A stretch of DNA of 64,000 bases from Streptococcus mitis (GCF_001579045.1 NZ_KQ970261.1:244264-308263), one strand, 5' to 3'; positions 18,768 to 27,666 are shown, counted from the first letter of the stretch. The notes: generated by a model not told the origin, from the letters alone. Numbers and translations: made by a program.

Positions 18768-19253
18768 TTAGTTTTCATTCCATATGTCTCTGCGTTCATT
18801 GGTAACATATAAAACTTGATTATGTTTTACAGCTTTTCTCCAGATGAAGAAGCCAAAAGCTGGAGCAGCTAATGTTATCCAAAAATAAACTAAGATATAC
18901 TGTAAAATAGTTTTCTTTACTAATCCCCAGAATGTTCCATAGCGAACTAGACCATCCAAGAAATTCTGTATAATTCCCCCTTGATAATTCCAATAAGAAT
19001 AGTGCCAAAACACAAAAGATAACCAAGTTAAGACAACAGCAATTAGAAAACCGAAAATCCCTAAAGGAGGAACCCAAAACATTATCCAAAAAAGAAAGAC
19101 CAAGAAACTACATAATGTTTTTCTAATTACATATTGTTTACGATAGTCCTCTCTTAAATGATCCCTTACAGATTGTAAGAAATTACCAAATTTTTCTTTA
19201 GCAGCTCCTGCGGATGGTGGGGTTACATATTCTTTCTTAAAATTATCTGACAT
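18768..19253 (-). CDS. Hypothetical membrane protein, last gene of the surface operon
   Basis: Protein of 161 residues that I do not recognise. A charged cytoplasmic N-terminus (about 1-45) precedes three hydrophobic segments (about 47-62, 65-84 and 112-138). These are rich in Trp and Phe, including SFVFWHYSYW. The gene starts 21 bp after the beta-helix-AAA+ gene, so the two are probably made together. It could be the membrane partner of that ATPase. Confidence 0.8.
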   Translation of the reverse strand: MSDNFKKEYVTPPSAGAAKEKFGNFLQSVRDHLREDYRKQYVIRKTLCSFLVFLFWIMFWVPPLGIFGFLIAVVLTWLSFVFWHYSYWNYQGGIIQNFLDGLVRYGTFWGLVKKTILQYILVYFWITLAAPAFGFFIWRKAVKHNQVLYVTNERRDIWNEN

Positions 19254-19274
19254 ATACTTTCTTTCCTCTTTCTA

Positions 19275-21188
19275 TTAAATATAACAATTCTCCAAGACTT
19301 CACTAGGTATCGTTTCTATGATCTCGATATTGTTTTCAAAAAGATACATTGCTACCTTGCGTAAAATTTTCTCATTTTGGTTTCTGACCCAGCGACCGTT
19401 ACTAAAATCATTGCTTCTTTCAAAATTATTTTTCAGAAGTTTTTGATAAGCTTCTACATCTACTTTATAACCCTTGCTTACTAAATCATTTAGACCAATC
19501 TGATACAATTGCTCAATAGAATAATCTTCAAAATGAAATACATTTGGAATACGACTCCGCAATCCTTCATTCATTTCTAAGAATTTTTCCATATCCTTTG
19601 TATAACCTGCAAAAATTAAGACAATATCCTCTCGATGATCTTCCATGAATTTCAAGATTTCGTCAATAGCTTCCGAGCCAAAATCTTTTTCTCCACCTTT
19701 TGCAAGTGTATAGGCTTCATCAATAAAGAGAACTCCACCTAGTGCAGATTCTAATACTTTTCTTGTTTTGATAGCAGTATGACCTATATGCTGACCGACT
19801 AAATCACTTCGAGACGTTTCTACATACTTATCTGTTGGAATGATATTATTTTCATAAAGTAGTTTCCCCATCAATCTAGCAACTGTAGTTTTACCAGTAC
19901 CAGGGTTTCCTAAAAACAATGAATGCAAAGTTACTCCAGATGTATTAAAGCCCTTATCTTTTCGGGATTTATTCATATTAGTAATAGCAATAAATTCTTG
20001 AACTTCATTTTTGACACTATCCAGTCCAATCATATCCTGTAACTTTTCAAACGTTGTTTTTTCACCAAAATGACTAATAGATACTTCATCATTTACTAAG
20101 GTATATTGATTATTTTCATCTAAGATAACATCTGTATAATCTTCATTGGTTTTTACTCTCAGTAATTCACCGACTTCAAATTTAACATTTCGTTCCAGTT
20201 TTATATCTGGGTTTGTTTTCATTCCTACAATTATTTTATTTAATCGTAGGTTAGAATTACCGTCAGAGTATACATTAATCTTATTATGATTTCCTCCTAA
20301 AACCATTAAGATATTTCCAGTAACAGATGAATGATCTTCAAAATCTCCAAGTTCTACCAATCCCAGATGGTCTTCAATATAGACTGACGATTTCACTGTT
20401 TTAATCGAATGAAGCATTGCAAAGCCTACAGATAAGGAACTCTCTTTTAGATAACAAGCGTTTATATACTTCTCATCATTGTCTAGAAAAACTCTCGTAT
20501 CCAGTAAGGTTAAGCTTGATTGAGTACATTCAATTGTAGAGCGCTTATTTTCAAAACTTCCTGCAAATAAAATAGAACTTTTAATACTTCCTTCTGATTT
20601 TGTCCCTAAGAATATTCCATTATTATCCGAAACTTCTAACTCAATATTGGATAATTCAAATCGTGAGTTATCAAATACTGTTTGAACATAGATATTCGTA
20701 TCTTGAATTAGAACTGTAGAATTATCAAAATATATACGCTGACGTTTATCTGGTTGAAAAGAACGAACTACAGAATTTTTAATCGTAACGGTTGAATCTT
20801 TAGAATAACAGATCGGATAAATTTCACCTTCAGTCTGATTTGATTCTAAAAGAACAGTATCTAATAGTACAGATGATCCTGGTTTTATATTCAAACAATT
20901 ATATTTTTCTTCTTTGACATTTAAAGCTAGATTTTTAAACGTCACATTTACACCATCAATAGCAAACAAACCATCTAATGTAGGTAAAATGAGTTGCTCC
21001 TCTTCAATAACGTTTCCAATAAATGATAAATTTTTATCAATTAGAATTGATCCAAATTCTACTTTAAAATTTTCTTGGATTTCAATTGTATCTCCATCAC
21101 TTGCAGCCGCAATTGCAGCATCAAAATCCCAAGTTGTTCTTTTAGAAAATAAAGAAGAATTATCTTTACCAACTAAAAAATAAGCCAT
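19275..21188 (-). CDS. Beta-helix repeat protein fused to a CbxX/CfxQ (SpoVK/EccA-like) AAA+ ATPase
   Basis: Protein of 637 residues without a signal peptide. Residues about 20-340 are short beta-strand repeats rich in S/T/V/N with recurrent motifs such as STVTIKNS and SSLTLLDT, as in right-handed beta-helices. Residues about 375-637 are an AAA+ module: Walker A GNPGTGKT (427-434), Walker B GGVLFIDEAY (484-493), sensor FAGYT and arginine-finger region GLRSRIPN (542-549). The AAA+ part matches CbxX/CfxQ proteins, which include EccA of ESX secretion and SpoVK. A good ribosome-binding site (AAGGAG) precedes the ATG. The position behind four exported-protein genes suggests a role in assembling or moving surface proteins. 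That is inference. Confidence 0.85.
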   Translation of the reverse strand: MAYFLVGKDNSSLFSKRTTWDFDAAIAAASDGDTIEIQENFKVEFGSILIDKNLSFIGNVIEEEQLILPTLDGLFAIDGVNVTFKNLALNVKEEKYNCLNIKPGSSVLLDTVLLESNQTEGEIYPICYSKDSTVTIKNSVVRSFQPDKRQRIYFDNSTVLIQDTNIYVQTVFDNSRFELSNIELEVSDNNGIFLGTKSEGSIKSSILFAGSFENKRSTIECTQSSLTLLDTRVFLDNDEKYINACYLKESSLSVGFAMLHSIKTVKSSVYIEDHLGLVELGDFEDHSSVTGNILMVLGGNHNKINVYSDGNSNLRLNKIIVGMKTNPDIKLERNVKFEVGELLRVKTNEDYTDVILDENNQYTLVNDEVSISHFGEKTTFEKLQDMIGLDSVKNEVQEFIAITNMNKSRKDKGFNTSGVTLHSLFLGNPGTGKTTVARLMGKLLYENNIIPTDKYVETSRSDLVGQHIGHTAIKTRKVLESALGGVLFIDEAYTLAKGGEKDFGSEAIDEILKFMEDHREDIVLIFAGYTKDMEKFLEMNEGLRSRIPNVFHFEDYSIEQLYQIGLNDLVSKGYKVDVEAYQKLLKNNFERSNDFSNGRWVRNQNEKILRKVAMYLFENNIEIIETIPSEVLENCYI

Positions 21189-21260
21189 TATTGTTCTCCT
21201 TAAATACGATATATCTAAAATATATTTTATCTATCAAGTATGACTATAGCTCTGTCACTC

Positions 21261-22190
21261 CTACACCCACTCACCATTAGCATTCACGCGATAGCCATCT
21301 GGTGTTGTAGTATTTACCAAAAGAGCTCCTGAGTTTGTGAAGTAATACCATGATTTTCCAACTTGAGACCAGCCACCTTTATTCATAGCACCTGAACCGT
21401 TTAAGTAATACCAAGTGTTCCCTTGATGAAGCCAACCTGTTACCATGACTCCTGAGCCATTAAGATAATACCATACACCGCCTGTTTGGAACCATCCTGT
21501 TACCATTGCACCTGAGCCATTGAGGTAGTACCAGGCATTCCCGATGTAGAGCCAGCCAAGTTGCATTTGACCATCATTAGCAAGGTAATACCAAACGCCA
21601 CCTACTTGGAGCCAACCTACTTGCTTACGACCTGACTGGTCAAAGTAGAACCATTTACCGTTTTCTAAAACCCAACCTACTTTTTTAGCTTTTGGAGTTT
21701 CTTCAGATTTTTTTGAATTTCTGTTCAAAGGATCTCCTGATGTAAAACCTGGATCTGGGATTACGTAATTCTTTTTAGACTCGTTTTCTGGTCCTATAGG
21801 TTCTTTAGCTGGTGATGTATATTTTGGAATTGATGATGTCTTAACACCTACACCTGGCAGTGCATACATTGGACTAGATTCATTCTTCTTGTATTGGTGG
21901 AACAAGTTATCTCCTAATGGAGAATCAATTTTTACACTATTCACATAAGTATATCCTTCAATTGTCTCTGCAGGACCTCTTCCACGCCCCAAATACTTTA
22001 TCTCTTCTTTTGTATCAATATCTACTAGAGTTGTGTAACCTGAAAAATTTATATCATTACCATCATCAGGACGAACTGTAGCTCTTTCAAAATGATATGA
22101 AAGATTCTTAGCTCCTACAGAATTCCATACCCCTGCCATCACGAGACTCAACCCCATCACTGTTCCTGTCAATACGTGTTTTAGTTTCAT
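21261..22190 (-). CDS. Choline-binding surface protein
   Basis: Exported protein of 309 residues. A signal peptide (about 1-27) is followed by an N-terminal region (28-165) that I do not recognise. The C-terminal half is a set of about six or seven 20-residue choline-binding repeats of the GWxxxxGxWYYLNxSGxM type, ending in DGYRVNANGEW. These repeats bind phosphocholine on teichoic acids, so the protein sits on the cell surface. It is third in from the end of the operon, 17 bp after the upstream lipoprotein gene. Confidence 0.93.
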   Translation of the reverse strand: MKLKHVLTGTVMGLSLVMAGVWNSVGAKNLSYHFERATVRPDDGNDINFSGYTTLVDIDTKEEIKYLGRGRGPAETIEGYTYVNSVKIDSPLGDNLFHQYKKNESSPMYALPGVGVKTSSIPKYTSPAKEPIGPENESKKNYVIPDPGFTSGDPLNRNSKKSEETPKAKKVGWVLENGKWFYFDQSGRKQVGWLQVGGVWYYLANDGQMQLGWLYIGNAWYYLNGSGAMVTGWFQTGGVWYYLNGSGVMVTGWLHQGNTWYYLNGSGAMNKGGWSQVGKSWYYFTNSGALLVNTTTPDGYRVNANGEWV

Positions 22191-22207
22191 TTTCTATTTC
22201 TCCTTTT

Positions 22208-23299
22208 TTACTCACTAACCTTATAATAAAATTCGTTTGGATCGGATAATGCACCTGCATATTGGGCAATCAACAACCGATCCTTGCTACTGTCAGATAC
22301 ATCTGTGTAAGTTGCATCGCCTGCATTAAAGTCTGGATGCACAATTCCTTGTGGAATGAGGGTAACAGATGCGCCACCGACACCACTGCTTGAAGTCATG
22401 CCAAATTGAGCCATATTATTTACAATCTTCGGTGCTGCATCAGTCAAGACCGCTCCATTTGTAAAGCCATTCTCATCAAAAGTGACTTCGCCACCCTTGT
22501 TATTCTTCCAAGTACCTTTGATACTGCTAAAGTTTTTCTGATGAATCTCAGCCAGATGAGCACCAGGTCCCTTGGCCTGCTCCTCTAGGTCAATAAAGGG
22601 ACGGCTAGCTGAAGCATCATCAAATATCAACCAGTTCAAGCCTTCTAAGTCCACCTGCTTAATCCCATCTAACCCTTGTAAACTTGAAGGATCCTTGGTT
22701 TCTCTCAAATCATAGTCAACTGAGCTGGCTTCCTGATAACGGCCATCCGCAAAGAGATAAGTTTTAGCAATGGCCTCCGGTCTAGAAGCGCTGAAAATCA
22801 AGTAAGAGATGGCGCCATTTTCATAAGGAATCAAGATTTGACGTGAACCACCTTTACCAGCAACCCCACCAGCCTTGACTAGCTGGGCTCCCTGATCTGT
22901 CAGATAGTAAATCCCAAGCAAGACCTTATCTTGCTTAATTAGCAATTCTTTCTTCCCATCCTTATTGATATCGTAGAAAGTATAGCTGATGTCTCTTCCT
23001 TGGTAATCAAACAAAATGGAATCGATATAAGACTCTTCTTTGTTACCTGTCGAATTCTGTGGCATTTGTTGTTTTTGCGCTGTCTTAACTCGCTCTCTAT
23101 AGGAGTCTAAGATATTCTGATAGACAATCTGGTAATCAATTTTTGCTTGTTCAGCTTTTTTGTCTTCTGAAGCACTGGTTTGAACTGTAGCGTCAGCCGA
23201 CTCAGCTTCGCTTGTCTGGCTAGCTTGCTGCCCACAGGCTGCTAATAAAAGCACTGAGCTAGCCACTAACAAGCCACTAAAGATGCCTTTCTTGGACAT
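22208..23299 (-). CDS. Lipoprotein with a DUF6287-like C-terminal domain
   Basis: Surface lipoprotein of 363 residues with lipobox LLAACG (Cys about 22). A low-complexity Ser/Ala/Glu stretch follows, then a middle domain with DINKDGKKELL, an EF-hand-like calcium loop as in VCBS-type repeats. The C-terminus runs from GTWKNNKGGEVTFDENG to DPNEFYYKV, resembling the streptococcal lipoprotein domain DUF6287. Function unknown. It lies 11 bp after the small lipoprotein gene, within the same operon. Confidence 0.85.
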   Translation of the reverse strand: MSKKGIFSGLLVASSVLLLAACGQQASQTSEAESADATVQTSASEDKKAEQAKIDYQIVYQNILDSYRERVKTAQKQQMPQNSTGNKEESYIDSILFDYQGRDISYTFYDINKDGKKELLIKQDKVLLGIYYLTDQGAQLVKAGGVAGKGGSRQILIPYENGAISYLIFSASRPEAIAKTYLFADGRYQEASSVDYDLRETKDPSSLQGLDGIKQVDLEGLNWLIFDDASASRPFIDLEEQAKGPGAHLAEIHQKNFSSIKGTWKNNKGGEVTFDENGFTNGAVLTDAAPKIVNNMAQFGMTSSSGVGGASVTLIPQGIVHPDFNAGDATYTDVSDSSKDRLLIAQYAGALSDPNEFYYKVSE

Positions 23300-23310
23300 A
23301 ATCCCTCCCT

Positions 23311-23667
23311 TTATTTCTTTTTAAAGGATTTGCCAGCTAGTACACCAGAAGGATCTGAAGTAATGGTCAACTCTCCACCTTTGATTTCATAACCTAGTTT
23401 CAGTGAAGACAATTCAAGAGTCTTTTCTTTCTGATTGACCTTCATCTCGTCTGTCTGCTCCGTTGGCTTACCTTCTGTTAGGATACCAATTGTTTTTCCG
23501 CTTGTATGAACTTGTCCCTTGTCACCCTTGATCTGGATAGTCACAGTTGCTTCTTCCATAAATGGCATGCTACCTTGATAGACATAAGTCCCATCTGCTG
23601 ATGAGCAGGCTGCAAGAAGCAATAAGCTAGTCACTAACGATAATACAAATGCTAGTTTCTTTTTCAA
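23311..23667 (-). CDS. Small lipoprotein, 118 aa
   Basis: Signal peptide with lipobox LLAACS (Cys 21). The mature part, about 95 residues, is predicted to be mostly beta strand (GTYVYQGS, ATVTIQIKGDKG, YEIKGGELTITSDPSG). Similar small lipoproteins are common in streptococci, with no assigned role. It starts 3 bp after the LPXTG gene stop, so expression is tightly coupled. Confidence 0.85.
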   Translation of the reverse strand: MKKKLAFVLSLVTSLLLLAACSSADGTYVYQGSMPFMEEATVTIQIKGDKGQVHTSGKTIGILTEGKPTEQTDEMKVNQKEKTLELSSLKLGYEIKGGELTITSDPSGVLAGKSFKKK

Positions 23668-23670
23668 TTT

Positions 23671-26472
23671 TTATCCCTCTTTTTTCTTTAAAACAATGCC
23701 CAATCCTGCCAATAAGCCATATCCTAATAAAGCTAGGAGGCTGATTTGACTGCCAGTATTTGGCAATGCTTTTTGTCCAGCTTCTTCTTGGGCTGGAGAT
23801 AGAACTGCTGGTGCTTGGTAGCTTGGTGCTTGTCCCACAGGTTTCACATCTTGGTTACCAGCCTGACCTGACTCTTGGCCTGGTTCTTTACCTGGCTCTT
23901 GGCCTGGTTCTTGGCCCGGTTCTTGGCCTGGCTCTTTACCTGGCTCTTTACCTGGTTCTTGGCCTGGTTCTTTACCTGGTTCTTTGCCCGGCTCTTTGCC
24001 CGGTTCTTGGCCTGGCTCATCATCCTTAGGCAATTTATCTAGTGGAAATTCTGGTAGTTCTGGTTGGATTAGACCTTCACCGTTCACGCCACCTTTGAAT
24101 TCTGGTTGCTCTGGAATGATAGCGTCGTCGATTGTCTTACGTAGCAACAATTTTTGATACTCACGTTCTGCATCATCTTTGGCTTTTCTCGCTTTCTCAG
24201 CTTCGTCTTCTTTTTGCTTCACGTCGCGTTTCAAGTCGTCTACGTGTTTGCAGACTTCATCCAATTCTTTTGACTTAGCTTGCAATTCTGCTTCCAGTTT
24301 GCCTTTTTCTTGGCTCAAACGAATGGTTTCTGCCAACTTGTCTTTTGCTTTTTGTAGTGCGTCTTCTGCGTCTTTCAACTCTTTGTTCGCTTTCAATCGC
24401 TCAATCTTCGCATTTTCCAAGTCTTTATCTTTTTGCTGACTTTCTGCTAATTTCTTAGCCAATTCTTTGTCTGCTTCAGCTTTTGCCTTGCGAGCTTTTT
24501 CCAGACGTAATGATTTGGCATTGTCGTCGAGCGTTGCACGTTCCAACTTACGTTTAGCATCTTCAGCTTTTTCTTTGGCTCTTTCAAGCTCTTTGACAGC
24601 TTCGGTGCGTTTTGCTTCTTTAGTTGGTGTTTCAGATACTTCGTTTTCCAAGTCAGCAATGCGTTTCTCAATTTCTTGAAGCTCTGTTTTCACGTGTTCC
24701 AAGTTGTCTTCAGCTGTCTTCTTATCCGCTTTGGCTTTTTCCAATTCCGCTTCAACTTCTTGTTTGTCTTTCACCGTTGGTGTTGGAAGATTGGCTTTAG
24801 AGTTTGGTCCATAGAGTTCGTCAAACTTAGCTTTTTGCGCTGTTGAATCAGTGTCGTCGATATAATCTGCGTCTTTTACATGCAAAACGTGAATACGGAG
24901 TACATGGTCCAAACCGGATTCAATCGGATAATCGTCTACGGCTTTACCACCTTTAATCATTGATGTACTCAATCCTAGATTATCGGCAGTTAAGAGACTA
25001 AAGAAGTGGCCGTAGCCCCCCGTCAAATCACCTTCTGCGAAGAACACCATGAACGTTTCGGTCACCTGTTCTACTAATGCTCGTTTTGTCATCTTATCCC
25101 CACGTCTTACGATTGGCATAAGGTTTTCATAATATTGCTCTGTCGTTTCGACACCTGGCTTTTCAGAAGCCTCTAGCCCTCGTTTTCGTGCAACGTCATT
25201 GATGCCTTGTCCAAAATGGCCGTCTTCTTGGTAGTTATTGTCTTTGTAAACTTTTGCGACTTCTTTGGCAAAATCTTTATTATTTGTATTGATTTTTGCC
25301 TCTGGCAAGTTCAGTTGCTTACGAAGACTGTTGAGAAGTGTAATGAATCGGTCATTCAATTCATCTACGACATCTTGAGGGAGGTTATTTGGGTCATATT
25401 TAACCTCTGTTTCTTCATCTTGAAGTCCATCGGTGGTAATGTTGCGTACAAGTTCTAACCACTTGTCACGAGTACCTTCGTCAAGTTGACTCAATTCTTC
25501 CTGTAAACGACGCATTTCTTTACGGTGTTGTTCCAACCAAACGTTGTAACGAGCGCTCCAAGCTTCGTCAGCTTTGTTGATTTGGTCTAGGTCCATACCT
25601 GTCATATCTGGGTATGGTTCTGGATATGGTTCTTTGTATTTGCGAATCAACTCTTTTGCTTTGTCTCGCCATTCTGGAGTGAGGACAACCTCTTTTGGAT
25701 ATTGAGCGGTTTTCAGCTTTTCTTCCGCGTCTTTGATGGCTTGTTCTGCATCTTTGACATCGCCTTCTTTTGCTTTTTTATCCGCTTCTTTGTCGGCTTT
25801 GTTTTGACGTTCTTGTACTTTCTTAGCTTCACGCGTTTTGTCGTCTTCTTTTGCTTTTTCTAGCTCTGTTTCCGCATCGCGTCTAGCTTGGTCTTTGATA
25901 CGCACATCTTTATCCGCGTCATCTTTTTCTTGTTGTGCCTTTTCTTTCGCGGCTGGGTCAAAGTCGTCCGTTGCGTCTTTCACTTCTTTGTCAGCCTTTT
26001 CAACCCCTGTACGAGCCTTGTCAAGTTCATCGTGAGCACGTTTGGCCTCGTCAGTCTTTTGTTCGACTTGGGTTGCCTTATCTTTGGCATCTACGTCTTT
26101 GTCAGCTTTAGCCTTTTCTTTCGCATCTACATCATCAGTTTCATCTTTGATTTTTTCAGGTGTAGCGCCTTTTGCCTTTTCAAGGTCTTTTTCAATGGCT
26201 TCTTTCTCAGCTTTCTTAGTGTCTTTGTCTTTTTGCGCTTTGTCAAGCTCGTCTTTGGCTTGACTGGCATCTTTTGCTTTTTGGTCAGCATCTTTAGCGG
26301 TATCTACAGCGCGTTTTTCAGCATCAGACAGGTCTTTGTCTGTGACCTTATCATTGACAGTAGCGTTGACCGTGCTTTCAGTTGGGGCTTCTGTAGCAAA
26401 GGCTGTTTGAGTAGTTGCAGTGACTCCCAAACCAGCCACTGTAGCAGTTGTTATAATTAGGGACTTTTTCAT
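23671..26472 (-). CDS. LPXTG cell-wall protein with SEC10/PgrA-like surface-exclusion domain
   Basis: Wall-anchored protein of 933 residues. Signal peptide (about 1-26); a long Lys/Asp/Ala/Glu coiled coil (about 45-270); a globular region (about 290-565) that resembles the SEC10/PgrA domain, with LNSLRKQLNLPEAKINTN and GGYGHFFSLLTADNLG; a second coiled coil (about 570-790); a Pro-rich part with twelve EPGQ/EPGK units; then LPNTG (from 903), a membrane segment and a KKKEG tail. PgrA/Sec10 proteins of enterococcal plasmids limit conjugative entry and act as adhesins. Either role is possible here. First gene of the operon and the most likely direct target of the divergent Rgg regulator. Confidence 0.9.
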   Translation of the reverse strand: MKKSLIITTATVAGLGVTATTQTAFATEAPTESTVNATVNDKVTDKDLSDAEKRAVDTAKDADQKAKDASQAKDELDKAQKDKDTKKAEKEAIEKDLEKAKGATPEKIKDETDDVDAKEKAKADKDVDAKDKATQVEQKTDEAKRAHDELDKARTGVEKADKEVKDATDDFDPAAKEKAQQEKDDADKDVRIKDQARRDAETELEKAKEDDKTREAKKVQERQNKADKEADKKAKEGDVKDAEQAIKDAEEKLKTAQYPKEVVLTPEWRDKAKELIRKYKEPYPEPYPDMTGMDLDQINKADEAWSARYNVWLEQHRKEMRRLQEELSQLDEGTRDKWLELVRNITTDGLQDEETEVKYDPNNLPQDVVDELNDRFITLLNSLRKQLNLPEAKINTNNKDFAKEVAKVYKDNNYQEDGHFGQGINDVARKRGLEASEKPGVETTEQYYENLMPIVRRGDKMTKRALVEQVTETFMVFFAEGDLTGGYGHFFSLLTADNLGLSTSMIKGGKAVDDYPIESGLDHVLRIHVLHVKDADYIDDTDSTAQKAKFDELYGPNSKANLPTPTVKDKQEVEAELEKAKADKKTAEDNLEHVKTELQEIEKRIADLENEVSETPTKEAKRTEAVKELERAKEKAEDAKRKLERATLDDNAKSLRLEKARKAKAEADKELAKKLAESQQKDKDLENAKIERLKANKELKDAEDALQKAKDKLAETIRLSQEKGKLEAELQAKSKELDEVCKHVDDLKRDVKQKEDEAEKARKAKDDAEREYQKLLLRKTIDDAIIPEQPEFKGGVNGEGLIQPELPEFPLDKLPKDDEPGQEPGKEPGKEPGKEPGQEPGKEPGKEPGQEPGQEPGQEPGKEPGQESGQAGNQDVKPVGQAPSYQAPAVLSPAQEEAGQKALPNTGSQISLLALLGYGLLAGLGIVLKKKEG
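23870..24015 (-). repeat. EPGQ/EPGK tetrapeptide repeat
   Basis: Twelve consecutive EPGQ or EPGK units and one ESGQ in the wall-spanning part of the LPXTG protein, encoded by 12-bp direct repeats. Such runs expand and contract easily. Confidence 0.85.
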
Positions 26473-26501
26473 CCTTATCTCCTTTAGTTTTGATTGACTT
26501 G

Positions 26502-26556
26502 ATTATACAGTAAATAATCCCCTTTTTGGATATTTCTACTGAAAACAGTAGAAATT
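26502..26556 (-). promoter_or_regulatory. Surface-operon promoter with palindromic site A
   Basis: TATAAT on the minus strand (26507-26502) has no proper -35 (CAAAAA at the expected place). Directly upstream of the missing -35 is a perfect inverted repeat, TTTCTACTG-AAAA-CAGTAGAAA (26535-26556). The arrangement fits activation by a bound regulator such as the adjacent Rgg-type protein. Confidence 0.65.
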
Positions 26557-26586
26557 TATACCCCCCCCGGATTTTTCAAAAAAAAT

Positions 26587-26636
26587 CTACTAAAAACAGT
26601 AGTTTTTTCCAAAAATGGAGAAATTTAAGTTATAAT
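26587..26636 (+). promoter_or_regulatory. Rgg-gene promoter with palindromic site B
   Basis: A second copy of the 16-bp site, CTACTAAAAACAGTAG (26587-26602), differs from site A by one base and is 49 bp away. It precedes a TATAAT (26631-26636) with a weak -35 (TCCAAA). This is consistent with autoregulation of the regulator gene. Confidence 0.6.
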
Positions 26637-26664
26637 AAAACCAATAGAGCTCAAGGAGAACATT

Positions 26665-27591
26665 ATGAAATCAAAACACTATGGAGAAATCATTCATAAA
26701 ATCCGTCAAGATCGCAATATGAGCCTTAAAGAGGCTGCTGGAGATGCTATTACCCCCAACAATCTCAGTCGTTTTGAAAAAGGATTATCAACTGTCAAAG
26801 TCGATACTTTTTTTGAAATTTTGAACAGATTTAATTTAGAGTCAATAGACTATGCAGAAGTGTTAAATATTCAAGATAAGGTTGCTCAAAGAGTAAAACA
26901 AGTTACGGATGCATTACATAAAAAGGATTTTACCAAAGCCAGACAACTATTAGGGGGAAAAAGTGAGTGGACAAGTGTCATAGAATATTACACCCTAAAA
27001 TTACTCATTAGCAAATATTCAAGGAGATTGGATGAAGTCACTCCTGATGAACTAGAAGCTATTCATTACTTGATTGACTATATCTTAAGTATAGATACAC
27101 TTTATATTCGTGATTTTGTTATTGTTAATGTTCTCCTTGATTTTGAAGGTCAATTTTTTGAAGTACAATTCCTTGAATACCTCGAAAATCTAATCGTTAA
27201 AGGATTAGATGAGGTTCAATATAGAATTGTAGATTTTACTCACATACATATTCACTGTGGTCTTAATTTGGTTAGGACTTACTCTCGCTATGGCTACTAC
27301 GATAAAGCTGAAAAACTCATCTATAAGTTAAAACTAATACTAACTCAAGAATCCTACGCTACCATTGCAATACATTCCCTATTTTTTTTGAACATGTATA
27401 AAGTATACAATCTACTTCGACAAAACAACCCTAAGGCTATTGAACAAGCTAATAGTCTTCTTCATTACATTGATGCCCAGAACGACCTTTTCCCACTACC
27501 ATATATGTTTACTTGGAAAAATACATTTATCCAAGAAGTTCAACGACTAAATAAAACGGGCATTCCATTCCCTAAAGAAGATGAAGAATAA
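26665..27591 (+). CDS. Rgg/GadR/MutR-family transcriptional regulator
   Basis: Protein of 308 residues. The N-terminal XRE-type helix-turn-helix includes IRQDRNMSLKEAA and NNLSRFEKGLSTVK (about 10-45). The remaining 240 residues are helical and TPR-like, as in Rgg proteins. The ribosome-binding site AAGGAG precedes the ATG. Rgg proteins often respond to short hydrophobic peptides, but I see no such gene next to it, so it may be a MutR-type stand-alone regulator. It is divergent from the six-gene surface operon with two matching palindromes between them. Confidence 0.9.
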   Translation: MKSKHYGEIIHKIRQDRNMSLKEAAGDAITPNNLSRFEKGLSTVKVDTFFEILNRFNLESIDYAEVLNIQDKVAQRVKQVTDALHKKDFTKARQLLGGKSEWTSVIEYYTLKLLISKYSRRLDEVTPDELEAIHYLIDYILSIDTLYIRDFVIVNVLLDFEGQFFEVQFLEYLENLIVKGLDEVQYRIVDFTHIHIHCGLNLVRTYSRYGYYDKAEKLIYKLKLILTQESYATIAIHSLFFLNMYKVYNLLRQNNPKAIEQANSLLHYIDAQNDLFPLPYMFTWKNTFIQEVQRLNKTGIPFPKEDEE

Positions 27592-27628
27592 CTATCAACA
27601 GTAGTTCGGAACAAAATATTTACAACTT

Positions 27629-27666
27629 TAAAGCACCAAAGTCACTTTAGACTCGGGTGCTTTTTT
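27629..27666 (+). terminator. Terminator after the Rgg gene
   Basis: Stem AAGCACC/GGGTGCTT, with an inner AGTC/GACT pairing, followed by six T. Confidence 0.85.

Noticed and set aside
25888-26460. A 190-codon plus-strand frame opposite the coiled coil of the Sec10-like protein
   Set aside because: An antisense shadow of Lys/Asp-rich coding sequence. Phe/Val/Ser-rich with no start signal.
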